NCBI RefSeq assembly: GCF_000308675.1
Contig: NZ_BAGE01000041.1
Location: 372,001 to 436,000, forward strand
Direction of reading: 5' to 3'
DNA length: 64,000 bases
Source: Nocardia paucivorans NBRC 100373
GTDB taxonomy: Bacteria > Actinomycetota > Actinomycetes > Mycobacteriales > Mycobacteriaceae
Shown here: in pieces, positions 52,171 to 60,545 of the stretch
Layout of the letters: each line of letters starts with the position of its first letter
Position numbering within the stretch: position 1 is the first letter of the stretch
Made by a program: the position numbers and the translations under genes
Notes under the pieces: generated by a model
The model's database searches: none
Seen by the model: the letters and a program-made list of their open reading frames with translations, nothing else
What the model was told of the DNA's origin: nothing

Positions 52171-53567
52171 TCCAGCTCCTTTTCCGCTCGGGCGAGGATC
52201 GCGGACTCCTCGTCCGGCGACCCGGCCACCAGACGGGTCCGGCTGTAGAGACCGAAGTAAGCCATGAAGGCGCAGAACACCGCCAGGGTCCATCCCGCGG
52301 CCACCGGGTCGACCAGGAAGGTGGCGATGACCGCGGCACAGGCCACCAGCAGGGCGAACCCGGTGGTCGCAATACCGCCGGGGGTTCGATACGGCCGCGG
52401 CATCTCCGGTTCCCGCACCCGCAGCACGATATGGCCGATCATCATCAGCACGTAGCTCAGCGCGGCGCCGAATACCGCCATGTTCAACAGCATGGCACCC
52501 TCACCGGTCAGGGAGAGGACGAATCCGATGATTCCCGGCACCACCAGGGCCAGAACGGGCGCTTTACGCGTATTGGTCACCGACAGGCGGGTGGGCAGGT
52601 ATCCGGCCCGGGACAGGGCGAAGGTCTGCCGCGAGTAGGCGTACACGATGGAGAAGAACGACGCCACCAGACCGGCCAGGCCGATGTAATTGACCACGGT
52701 GGCCGCGCTACCGGACCCCAAGGCCTCGACCAGCGGGTTCGCCGATTCCGACAAGGCCTCGGCGCCGAGTGCGCCGGTGGACAGCAGCAGGACCGACAGG
52801 CCGGTGACGACCAGCACCATCATGCTGACGACAATGCCCCGCGGCACGTTCTTCTCCGGTTCGCGAGCTTCTTCCGCGGCCAGCGGCACTCCCTCCACGG
52901 CGAGGAAGAACCAGATGGCGAACGGGACGGCCGACCAGATGCCGAGCACCCCGAACGGTAGCCACGACGAGGAACCGGCCGCGTCGGGATCGACCGCGAT
53001 ATCGGTCAGGTTGGCCACCTCGAACCGGCCCCAGGCCACGCTCGCGAACACCACCAGACCCACCAGCGCGATGGCGGTGATCACGAACATCGCCTTGAGC
53101 GCTTCTCCCACACCGGCCAGGTGGATCCCGATGAACACCGCGTACACCACCAGATACACCCACCAACCGTCGGCGATGCCGAACAGGTTCAGCGACTCCA
53201 CATAGCCGCCGATGAAGGTGGCGATCGCCGCGGGCGCGATGGAATATTCCAAGAGAATGGCGGTGCCGGTGGCGAATCCGCCCCACGGCCCCAGCGCCCG
53301 CCGCGCGAAGGCGTACCCGCCGCCGGCGGTGGGCAACGCCGCCGAGAGCTCGGCCATACCCAACACCATCGCGAAGTACATCCCGGCGATCAGTACCGTT
53401 GCGATGAGCAGGCCGCCGAATCCCCCTTCCGCGAGCCCGAAATTCCATCCCGAGTAGTCCCCGGAGATCACATAGCTGACGCCGAGCCCGGCCAGCAGCA
53501 CCCATCCGGCGGTTCCCGATCGCAGAGTTCGTTTGGCCAGATAGTCGTCGGCCACCTCGATTGCCAT
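52167..53567 (-). CDS. eat: Ethanolamine permease (APC family)
   Basis: A 466-residue protein with about 12 helices. GVSYVISGDYSGWNFGLAEG, AELSAALPTAGGGYAFARRA (the APC signature), FAIWFFLAVEGVPLAAEEAR and FALSRAGYLPTRLSVTNTRK match the ethanolamine permease branch. Its location as first gene ahead of eutB-eutC supports ethanolamine import. About 190 bp upstream contain no recognisable cobalamin riboswitch. Confidence 0.92.
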   Translation of the reverse strand: MAIEVADDYLAKRTLRSGTAGWVLLAGLGVSYVISGDYSGWNFGLAEGGFGGLLIATVLIAGMYFAMVLGMAELSAALPTAGGGYAFARRALGPWGGFATGTAILLEYSIAPAAIATFIGGYVESLNLFGIADGWWVYLVVYAVFIGIHLAGVGEALKAMFVITAIALVGLVVFASVAWGRFEVANLTDIAVDPDAAGSSSWLPFGVLGIWSAVPFAIWFFLAVEGVPLAAEEAREPEKNVPRGIVVSMMVLVVTGLSVLLLSTGALGAEALSESANPLVEALGSGSAATVVNYIGLAGLVASFFSIVYAYSRQTFALSRAGYLPTRLSVTNTRKAPVLALVVPGIIGFVLSLTGEGAMLLNMAVFGAALSYVLMMIGHIVLRVREPEMPRPYRTPGGIATTGFALLVACAAVIATFLVDPVAAGWTLAVFCAFMAYFGLYSRTRLVAGSPDEESAILARAEKELE

Positions 53568-53756
53568 GCCATTTACTCCCTCATCCTCGGCGTCTCCGCC
53601 GATGCCCCATTTTGAAGAGGGAATATTTCCTATTTGTGACCGCAGATGTCATCCATGAGGCGGCCGCCGACTCACCGGAGCGAGTGTGCGCGAGAACCGA
53701 TACGAACGAGATCGCGTCCGATCCCCCGAGTGAAGAGCGCGATCGCCGCCACCGGA

Positions 53757-54239
53757 TCAGCCGTGCGTGAGAATCTTCTCCGCGGCGTCCAGGCCGTCGG
53801 GTGTGCCGATCGCCACGAGCAGATCACCGGCCTCGAGGGTGAAATCGGGACCCGGCGACGGATACACCTGATCGGCCCGCAGGACTGCGACGATGGAGGT
53901 CGAGGTTCGTGTCCGCATGGCGGTCTCGCCCAGCGTGCGGCCACGGTAGGGCGAGGTCTCGGTGAGCGGTAGTTGGCGGGTGACGATACCGGGCAACTCG
54001 TTCCGGTCGCCCTCGGGATCGATAACCGGCCGTGGCGTGCCCAACAGGCTCGCCAGCACCGAGGCCTCGTCATCGTCCAGAGGGATTTGCGCGACACAGG
54101 CATCCTGGTCGTCGGTTTTGGATACGATCAGGTCGATATCGCCGTCCCGGTGGGCGACGACCCCGATTCGGCGACCCGATCGGATCTCGAAATCTTTCCG
54201 CACCCCGATGCCGGGTAGCGCTGTGACGTCGATGTGCAC
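53757..54239 (-). CDS. KhtT-like cation:proton antiporter regulatory subunit, orphan
   Basis: A 160-residue protein. The N-terminal half (VHIDVTALPGIGVRKDFEIR, VVAHRDGDIDLIVSK) is the KhtT N-domain; the C-terminal half is an RCK_C domain (TSIVAVLRADQVYPSPGPDF, LEAGDLLVAIGTPDGLDAAE). KhtT binds c-di-AMP or nucleotides in relatives and gates the KhtU K+/H+ antiporter. No antiporter gene follows here, which is unusual. GTG 54239 has TACGCT 6 nt upstream (leaderless). Confidence 0.85.
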   Translation of the reverse strand: MHIDVTALPGIGVRKDFEIRSGRRIGVVAHRDGDIDLIVSKTDDQDACVAQIPLDDDEASVLASLLGTPRPVIDPEGDRNELPGIVTRQLPLTETSPYRGRTLGETAMRTRTSTSIVAVLRADQVYPSPGPDFTLEAGDLLVAIGTPDGLDAAEKILTHG

Positions 54240-54388
54240 ACTCCCAGCGTAACCGTCGGCAATTACCTTCGCCGCCCCGCCTACCGGCAATTTTCCCGTG
54301 GTGGACAGGGGGTTTCACCGAGCGCGAGCACACGGTCCGGGTTCGGCCGCGCCGGAGCCGTCGACGGTGACGCCGGCCCGCCCTCCGC

Positions 54389-54748
54389 TCAACCGGACAG
54401 GGGCGCGAATGTGCCGTCCGGGCCGGGACGGTAGTCCTCGACCGCGATCACGGCGGCAGCCGGCAGCGGTCCGTACAGATGGGGGAAACGCATGTGCGGA
54501 TCGTCACCCGGAACGCCCGGCTCCCAACGCACCACGGCGTCCAGGCGGGTGGGATCCAGCCGCAGCAGCACCAGATCACGACGACCACGGAACAACCGGT
54601 TGGCGGGCAGATGAACCTGCCGAGGCGCGGACAGGTGGACGAAGCCCTCGGTGGTCAGCGACGGGGGCCGGTGTGCGCCGGTCTCCTGTGCGATTCGCCA
54701 TTCCGCGGCCGAACACAGATGAACCAGGGTGTGAGTGTCGGTGGACAC
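54389..54748 (-). CDS. DUF952 family protein
   Basis: A 119-residue protein. LVHLCSAAEWRIAQETGAHR, TTEGFVHLSAPRQVHLPANR, LVLLRLDPTRLDAVVRWEPG and MRFPHLYGPLPAAAVIAVED are the DUF952 pattern, a small fold related to RNA 2'-phosphotransferase/glutathione-type enzymes; activity unknown. The GTG at 54748 has GGGAG at good distance. Confidence 0.88.
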   Translation of the reverse strand: MSTDTHTLVHLCSAAEWRIAQETGAHRPPSLTTEGFVHLSAPRQVHLPANRLFRGRRDLVLLRLDPTRLDAVVRWEPGVPGDDPHMRFPHLYGPLPAAAVIAVEDYRPGPDGTFAPLSG

Positions 54749-55023
54749 GGGTAATCTCCCGATAGACAACTTGGATCGGTCTGTTCGAAAGGGTGTTGCA
54801 AGCCGTTTTCCAGAGCCGACGAGAAGTTTTCGCCGAGAGCGAAAACCGCTGGTCGTGTTAGGGAAAACACATTGTTTCCCAAAGGGGAACAAAGCCCCCG
54901 TCCCGAACGTCTGACAGAGTAGTCATACCCCTGCTGGGAAGCAGCGGAAGCGAGCCCGCGGAGTGACCACGGGCCCCACACCAGGTGAACGGTTTGTGTG
55001 CCGGGAGCCAGGACGGAGGAGTC

Positions 55024-55218
55024 ATGCCAGGAACCCTGACCAGCACCCCACTGACCGCGGTTGATCGTTGTGATCGTTGCGGCGCGGCTGCTCGTGTGCG
55101 TGCCGTTCTGCCCGCAGGTGGCGAGTTGCTCTTCTGCCAGCACCACGCGAACGAACATATGGATCGGCTCCGTGAGCTCGATGCCGTGATCGACACGGAA
55201 TCCGCTCCCGCGATCTGA
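55024..55218 (+). CDS. Small zinc-finger-like protein (DUF7455 type)
   Basis: A 64-residue protein. DRCDRCGAAARVRAVLPAGG and ELLFCQHHANEHMDRL give a Cys-x2-Cys and Cys-x-His-His set that can bind zinc. Short actinobacterial proteins of this pattern are encoded near sigA in relatives; function unknown. ATG 55024 has a strong GGAGGA site. The leader of more than 150 nt has no recognised structure. Confidence 0.8.
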   Translation: MPGTLTSTPLTAVDRCDRCGAAARVRAVLPAGGELLFCQHHANEHMDRLRELDAVIDTESAPAI

Positions 55219-55242
55219 CCCGTCCTCGCGTCCGACACAACA

Positions 55243-55274
55243 ACATCGAACAACAGAAACATCGAACAACAGAA
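55243..55274. repeat. 16-bp perfect tandem duplication
   Basis: ACATCGAACAACAGAA occurs twice head to tail in the AC-rich gap after the zinc-finger gene. Confidence 0.85.
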
Positions 55275-55293
55275 CAGACAGTTGAATACGCCT

Positions 55294-55329
55294 CCCGCGG
55301 CGGACGACCCCCAGGTCGTCCGCCGCGGG
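55294..55329. terminator. 16-bp hairpin between the zinc-finger gene and the TetR gene
   Basis: CCCGCGGCGGACGACC and GGTCGTCCGCCGCGGG pair perfectly with a 4-nt loop between convergent genes. Confidence 0.85.
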
Positions 55330-55331
55330 CC

Positions 55332-56072
55332 TCATTCGGCCAGGATGCCGTCCAACAGGCGTTCCAGGCCGTACTCGAAATCACCATCCGGATCGCCGGG
55401 AGCCCGATACAACTCGCCGACCGCGGCACCGACGCGGGCCGCCAGGGGGAACTCCTCGGCGGGCATGAGCCGACTCAGCAGCGGCCCGTGCGCCGCCCAC
55501 CAGTGGGCATCCGATACCTGGCGGGTCTCGCGCCTCGCCGCGAGCGCCATCCGGGCATTACCGGTGGCAAATTCCGACAGCACCGCAATCACCCGGTCCA
55601 TGTGCACATCGTCGAGCCCCAGCCCGTCCACGGCCGCCAGATGACGTTCGTAGCGCCGCATACGCCCCGGCCCGAGCACCAGTCGCCACGGCGATATGTC
55701 GAGCAGCCAGGGGTGGGTGAGCAGTTCGTTCCTGATCTGTCGCGCGATCGCGGCCAGTCGGTCCCGGGCGGGCAGTTCGGGCGGGATCGGTTCGTCCTCG
55801 TCGGTAACGGCATCGACCATGAGCACGGCGAGGGCGTCCTTGCTCGGCACATAGGTGTACAGGCTCATCGGCCGCAGGCCGAGCTCCGCTGCGACGGCAC
55901 GCACCGAGACCTTGTCGTAGCCGTCCCGATCGGCCAACCGGATCGCGGCAGCCACCACCTCGTCCACGCTGACCGTCTGTTTGGGTCCGCGTCCACCGAC
56001 GCGGGGCGGTAGTTCGTGTCGCCACAGTAGGTGCAACAGGATGCGCGCCCGTTCGGCGGTCGGATCGGTCAT
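55332..56072 (-). CDS. TetR-family regulator (TetR_C type)
   Basis: A 246-residue protein. The HTH lies at residues about 35-85 (VDEVVAAAIRLADRDGYDKV, AVAAELGLRPMSLYTYVPSK). The C-terminal domain (DRLAAIARQIRNELLTHPWL, then a TetR_C-like region) fits drug- or metabolite-responsive regulators. ATG 56072 follows a weak AGGAG-like site (GAAGGAGTCCG). Divergent from the SNF2 helicase gene, with a GTACGG/CCGTAC dyad between them. Confidence 0.9.
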   Translation of the reverse strand: MTDPTAERARILLHLLWRHELPPRVGGRGPKQTVSVDEVVAAAIRLADRDGYDKVSVRAVAAELGLRPMSLYTYVPSKDALAVLMVDAVTDEDEPIPPELPARDRLAAIARQIRNELLTHPWLLDISPWRLVLGPGRMRRYERHLAAVDGLGLDDVHMDRVIAVLSEFATGNARMALAARRETRQVSDAHWWAAHGPLLSRLMPAEEFPLAARVGAAVGELYRAPGDPDGDFEYGLERLLDGILAE

Positions 56073-56134
56073 CGGACTCCTTCGGCTGCACGAGGACCCG
56101 TCCGGCGTATACCGGCACCGGGGGAACAAAGTCG

Positions 56135-56165
56135 GTACGGTGTACGTTGTTCCGATACTCCGTAC
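56135..56165. promoter_or_regulatory. Candidate operator between TetR gene and SNF2 gene
   Basis: GTACGG (56135-56140) and CCGTAC (56160-56165) form a 6-bp dyad with a 19-bp gap in the divergent intergenic region, a plausible TetR site. Confidence 0.4.
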
Positions 56166-56231
56166 GCCATACGACGATTCTAGGGGTGCACACTGCCCAC
56201 CACTCAGGCCACCTACCTCCCGGACCGGCAC

Positions 56232-57974
56232 ATGTTCGCGATATGGACATGGACCGGTCACGCACCCGGGCGTCCACCACGCACGGTCGGGCTCGGCACC
56301 ACCATCGAACTGGCAATTCCACGCCACGTCATCGGGAAGGGCTCCACCGTCGCCGTCGCCGATATCGAATGCGCCCTGCTGGAACCCGCCGACTTCGCCG
56401 GCGCCCCCCTCGACGACCCCGGCCCCTCGGTCCACGCCTGGCGCCGCGCACTCGACGGCGAGCGGATATCGCTACCACCGGCCGCCCACGCCGTGCCCGA
56501 CGCCACCGGAACCTCGATACTCGCGGGTCCGCACGCGCTGGCGGTCCTGCACGACACCGCGGCCGTCGCCGCTGAACTCCGCGCTGGTCTGATCGCCGAA
56601 CTGCGCCCCTATCAGGCACGCGGTATCGGCTGGCTGCGCGAGACCACCGCCCGCCACGGCGGCGCGATCCTCGCCGACGAGATGGGCCTGGGGAAAACCG
56701 TCCAGACCATCGGATTCCTGCTGGGCCGCGCGCAGACCGGACCACAGCTGGTGGTGTGTCCCACTTCATTGGTCGGTAACTGGGTGTACGAAATCGAACG
56801 ATTCGCTCCGGGGTTGCGGCCGCACGCCTGGCGCGGCGGCGATCTCGCCGCGGAGCGGACAACCGTGATCGTCACCGGCTATCCGACGCTGCGGCTGCAC
56901 GGTGCGGACCTCGCCGCGGTCGACTGGGCCACGGCCGTCTTCGACGAGGCACAGGCCCTGAAGAATCCGCGCACCCAGGTGTCCAAGGCGGCCCGAGCGC
57001 TCCGGGCCACGGCGACCGTGGCCCTCACCGGAACCCCCGTGGAGAACCATCTCGAAGAACTTTGGGCGCTGCTGAACCTGGTCGCCCCGCGCCTGTTCGG
57101 CCACCGCGCCCAGTTCCGTCGCCGCTACGCCCGACCCATCCAGGAGGGATCCGCCGCCGCGGCCGCGCGGCTGCGCGATGCCATCGAACCGGTGGTGTTG
57201 GCGCGGCGCAAGGCACAGGTGGCCGCCTCGCTGCCACCGAAGATTCACACCGACCTGCTCTGCGATCTGACTCCGGAACAGGAGCGGCTCTACGACGAAT
57301 TGCTCGAACGGGCCGCCGACGAGGGCTTCGGCGCGGGGGTGCAACGACAGTCCCGGGTGCTGGCGGCGCTCACCGCACTCAAACAGGTGTGCAACCATCC
57401 CGGGCTGGTCACCGGCGACCTGACGGATCTGGCCGGCCGATCGGGCAAATTCGATCTGTGCGCCGATATCCTCGCGAACAATCTGGAAACCGGCGCGCCG
57501 ACACTCGTGTTCACCCAATATCGTGGCACCGGCGAGCTGCTGACCCGCCTCCTGGCCGAACGGTTCGGCATTACCGCGCCGTTCTTCCACGGTGGACTCT
57601 CCTCGGCCGAACGCGCCGAGATCGTCCGGGAATTCCAGGCACCCGACGGGCCGCCGGTGCTGATCCTGAGCCTGCGAGCCGGCGGCACCGGGCTCACCCT
57701 CACCCGCGCGGCCGATGTCGTCCACTTCGACCGCTGGTGGAACCCCGCCGTGGAAGCACAGGCCACCGACCGGGCACACCGGATCGGGCAGACCCGCACG
57801 GTCACCGTCACCACGCTCACCTCCGCCACCACGGTCGAAGAGCACATCGCGACCATGCAGCGGCGCAAATCGGCGCTCACCGATCTCGGCGATACCGGCG
57901 GTATCGCCGAACTGGCCCGGCTCGACGACGACCAACTCCTCGCAATCCTGCGCCGTAAACGGGAAGACCGATGA
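56232..57974 (+). CDS. SNF2-family DEAD/DEAH helicase, short form
   Basis: A 580-residue protein. Helicase motifs: LRPYQARGIGWL (Q-like), ILADEMGLGKTVQTI (I), VVCPTSLVGNW (Ia), VFDEAQALKNP (II, DEAQ), ALTGTPVENHLEELW (III), LVFTQYRGTGELLTRLL (IV), LSLRAGGTGLTLTRA (V) and RAHRIGQTR (VI). The long SNF2-associated N-terminal region of relatives such as Rv2101 is mostly missing. The stop overlaps the SWIM-domain gene (ATGA). The pair probably remodels protein-DNA complexes; biological role unknown. Confidence 0.92.
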   Translation: MFAIWTWTGHAPGRPPRTVGLGTTIELAIPRHVIGKGSTVAVADIECALLEPADFAGAPLDDPGPSVHAWRRALDGERISLPPAAHAVPDATGTSILAGPHALAVLHDTAAVAAELRAGLIAELRPYQARGIGWLRETTARHGGAILADEMGLGKTVQTIGFLLGRAQTGPQLVVCPTSLVGNWVYEIERFAPGLRPHAWRGGDLAAERTTVIVTGYPTLRLHGADLAAVDWATAVFDEAQALKNPRTQVSKAARALRATATVALTGTPVENHLEELWALLNLVAPRLFGHRAQFRRRYARPIQEGSAAAAARLRDAIEPVVLARRKAQVAASLPPKIHTDLLCDLTPEQERLYDELLERAADEGFGAGVQRQSRVLAALTALKQVCNHPGLVTGDLTDLAGRSGKFDLCADILANNLETGAPTLVFTQYRGTGELLTRLLAERFGITAPFFHGGLSSAERAEIVREFQAPDGPPVLILSLRAGGTGLTLTRAADVVHFDRWWNPAVEAQATDRAHRIGQTRTVTVTTLTSATTVEEHIATMQRRKSALTDLGDTGGIAELARLDDDQLLAILRRKREDR

Positions 57975-58534
57975 CCGACAACGAATTCGGCTATACGCCG
58001 TGGGGTATGGACTGGGTGCGGCTGGCCGAACCGCTACGACAGACCCGACCCGACCCGCTGCTGCCGCGGGCGCGCAGCATCGCCCGCCACAACGGTGTCC
58101 GGACGGATATCGAGGGCCGTATCGTACGCGCGCACATCCATCGCGGCGGACAGGCCTCGATCGCCCATCTCGAGTTCGCCCCACTGTCGCATACGGCACT
58201 CACCGCGCTGGCCACGATCATCCCACCCACGCCTATCGTGCTCACCGACGATATGCACCGCGCGGCCGTCACCGCGGGAGCGCATCCGGCACCGGTCCTC
58301 GTGGCCACCGACTGCTCCTGTTCGGCGCGCACCCCACGCTGTGTGCACGTCCTGGCCACCTGCTACGCGATGGCACGACACGTCGACGAGAACCCGCGCC
58401 TCTCCCTGGAGATCCAGGGCTATGGGACCACCCCGGCCGAGGTGGTCGACGAGACCGGCGCCGGTGACATCGTCCGCCGGTTGCCCATCAACACCCTCGA
58501 CCCGGCGAGTTTCTTCGATCCGCCGCCATCGTGA
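57971..58534 (+). CDS. SWIM zinc-finger protein partner of the SNF2 helicase
   Basis: A 187-residue protein. VLVATDCSCSARTPRCVHVL contains the SWIM pattern Cys-x-Cys...Cys-x-His (about residues 116-126). RHNGVRTDIEGRIVRAHIHR precedes it. SWIM proteins accompany SNF2 helicases in many actinobacteria. Translationally coupled to the helicase. Confidence 0.88.
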   Translation: MTDNEFGYTPWGMDWVRLAEPLRQTRPDPLLPRARSIARHNGVRTDIEGRIVRAHIHRGGQASIAHLEFAPLSHTALTALATIIPPTPIVLTDDMHRAAVTAGAHPAPVLVATDCSCSARTPRCVHVLATCYAMARHVDENPRLSLEIQGYGTTPAEVVDETGAGDIVRRLPINTLDPASFFDPPPS

Positions 58535-58619
58535 GCATGCCGCATCACCACGTCTGGTGAACACTTGTCGGCACCGGGCGCAGCGGCTTCCGCAGGGCTG
58601 TCCCCGCCGCTGTCCACCG

Positions 58620-60395
58620 CTACATCCGCCGCAATGCGGCGATCCGCTCCCCCAACTGCTCGGCCGTGGCCAGAGCGGTCGGTGGACCACCACACTGGCG
58701 CCGCAGTTCGCCGTGGATCACACCGTGCGGTTTCCCGGTGCGATGGTGATGCATGGCGACGAGGCTGTTGAGTTCACGCCGCAGCTCTCCCAGTCGGTCC
58801 GCCGCGGCGACGCGTTCGGCCGATGACGCCACCCGCGAGCCGGGGTCGGGCGAGGGCGCGCTCTCGGCGCCGGCCTTGGATCGTTCGGCGAGCTGACGGG
58901 CCTGGCGTTCACGCAGCAGCGCGCGCATCTGTTCGGCGTCGAGCAGACCCGGGATACCGAGGTAGTCGGCTTCTTCCTCACTGCCCGCGAAGGTCGCGGT
59001 GCCGAAAGAGGAGCCGTCGTAGATCACCCGATCGAGCTCGGCGTCGGCAGCCAACGCCACGAACGGCTTCTCGTCCTGGCCCGGTTCGTCCTGCTGTTTG
59101 TTCGCCTGGGTGATCAGCTCGTCGTCGAGGCCGTTCTTCTCCCGGTGCGGTTTGCCGATCACATGGTCGCGCTGCACCTCGAGCTGGGCGGCCAGATCGA
59201 GGAGCACCGGCACCGACGGCAGGAAGACGCTCGCGGTCTCCCCCGGTCGGCGGGCGCGAACGAAACGCCCGATGGCCTGGGCGAAATACAGCGGGGTGGC
59301 GGCGCTGGTGGCATAGACCCCGACCGCCAGGCGCGGCACGTCGACACCCTCGGACACCATACGCACCGCGACCATCCACGGCTGGGTCCCGGCACTGAAC
59401 TCGGCGATCCGGTTCGACGAGGTCGGATCGTCGGACAGCACCAGCACGGGCGGGGTGCCGGTGAGGTGTTCCAGCAGTTCGGCATAGGCACGGGCGCGTT
59501 CCTGATCGGTGGCGATCACCAGACCACCCGCATCGGGCATACCGCCGGCGCGTAACTGCCCCAGCCGGGTATCGGCGGCCCGCAGCACCGCCGACATCCA
59601 GTCGCCGTTCGGGTCGAGTGCCGTTCGCCAGGCCCGCGCGGTCTGTTCCGCATTCAAGGGCTCGCCCAGCCGGGCCGAATATTCCTCACCCGCGCTGTCG
59701 CGCCAATGCGCCTCACCGGAGTAGGCGAGGAACACCACCGGCCGCACCACGCCGTCGGCGAGGGCCTCGGCGTAACCGTATGTGTGATCGGCGCGGGATC
59801 GGGGCAGACCCGCCTCGTCCGGCTCGTAGGTGACGAACGGGATCTGGCTGTCGTCGCTGCGGAACGGGGTACCGGTCAACGCCAGCCGGCGGGTGGCGTC
59901 GCCGAAGGCCTCGGCCACGGCGTCACCCCAGCTCTTGGCGTCGCCGGCATGGTGGATCTCGTCCAGGATCACCAGGGTGCGTCGGTTCTCGGTGCGCACC
60001 CGGTGTCGGAACGGGTGAGCGGCGACCTGCGCGTAGGTGACCGCGACCCCGTGATAGTCGCCCGAGGTACCACCGGTGCTGTTGGAGAACCGGGAGTCGA
60101 GAGCGATCCCCAGCCGGGCCGCGGACTGCGCCCACTGGTGTTTGAGGTGTTCGGTGGGGGCGACCACGGTGATCTGGTCCACCGTGCGGTCGGCGAGCAA
60201 TTCCGCGGCGACCCGCAACGCGAAGGTGGTCTTACCCGCTCCCGGGGTGGCCACGGCCAGGAAATCGCGCGGTTTGGTGGCCAGATATTTGGTGAGCGCT
60301 CGTCGCTGCCAGGCGCGCAATGGTGCGCCCGACGCTCCCGCTGCCGCTCCCCCCGGAACTCCCTCTCTCGCAGTGGCACCGTCCGACACAGTCAC
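58620..60395 (-). CDS. DEAD/DEAH-box helicase (superfamily 2)
   Basis: A 591-residue protein. Motifs: LRAWQRRALTKYL (Q), VATPGAGKTTFAL (Walker A), VVAPTEHLKHQWAQS (Ia), LVILDEIHHAGDAKSWG (DEIH), LALTGTPFRSD (III), and the second RecA lobe with VSEGVDVPRLAVGVYATSA and FAQAIGRFVRARRPGE (VI). Related to the ResIII/XPB-like helicases. The C-terminal 150 residues are helical and charged. GTG 60395 has TAGTGT 8 nt upstream, so it looks leaderless. Substrate unknown. Confidence 0.9.
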   Translation of the reverse strand: MTVSDGATAREGVPGGAAAGASGAPLRAWQRRALTKYLATKPRDFLAVATPGAGKTTFALRVAAELLADRTVDQITVVAPTEHLKHQWAQSAARLGIALDSRFSNSTGGTSGDYHGVAVTYAQVAAHPFRHRVRTENRRTLVILDEIHHAGDAKSWGDAVAEAFGDATRRLALTGTPFRSDDSQIPFVTYEPDEAGLPRSRADHTYGYAEALADGVVRPVVFLAYSGEAHWRDSAGEEYSARLGEPLNAEQTARAWRTALDPNGDWMSAVLRAADTRLGQLRAGGMPDAGGLVIATDQERARAYAELLEHLTGTPPVLVLSDDPTSSNRIAEFSAGTQPWMVAVRMVSEGVDVPRLAVGVYATSAATPLYFAQAIGRFVRARRPGETASVFLPSVPVLLDLAAQLEVQRDHVIGKPHREKNGLDDELITQANKQQDEPGQDEKPFVALAADAELDRVIYDGSSFGTATFAGSEEEADYLGIPGLLDAEQMRALLRERQARQLAERSKAGAESAPSPDPGSRVASSAERVAAADRLGELRRELNSLVAMHHHRTGKPHGVIHGELRRQCGGPPTALATAEQLGERIAALRRM

Positions 60396-60545
60396 GGAAG
60401 AGAACACTAGCCGCCGACTTCGGTGTGGTGCCACATCGACGCGTGGCGCGCGATCTGCGTCACAACCGGCAACGACCTGTGATTCCGACGCCGATGCCGA
60501 GGCCGTCTCACATAGGCCACCCGAGTGCGCAATGCTTGAGGCACC

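Noticed and set aside
53568-53756. Possible adenosylcobalamin riboswitch upstream of the ethanolamine operon
   Set aside because: No B12-box-like sequence or large paired structure is evident in the short leader.
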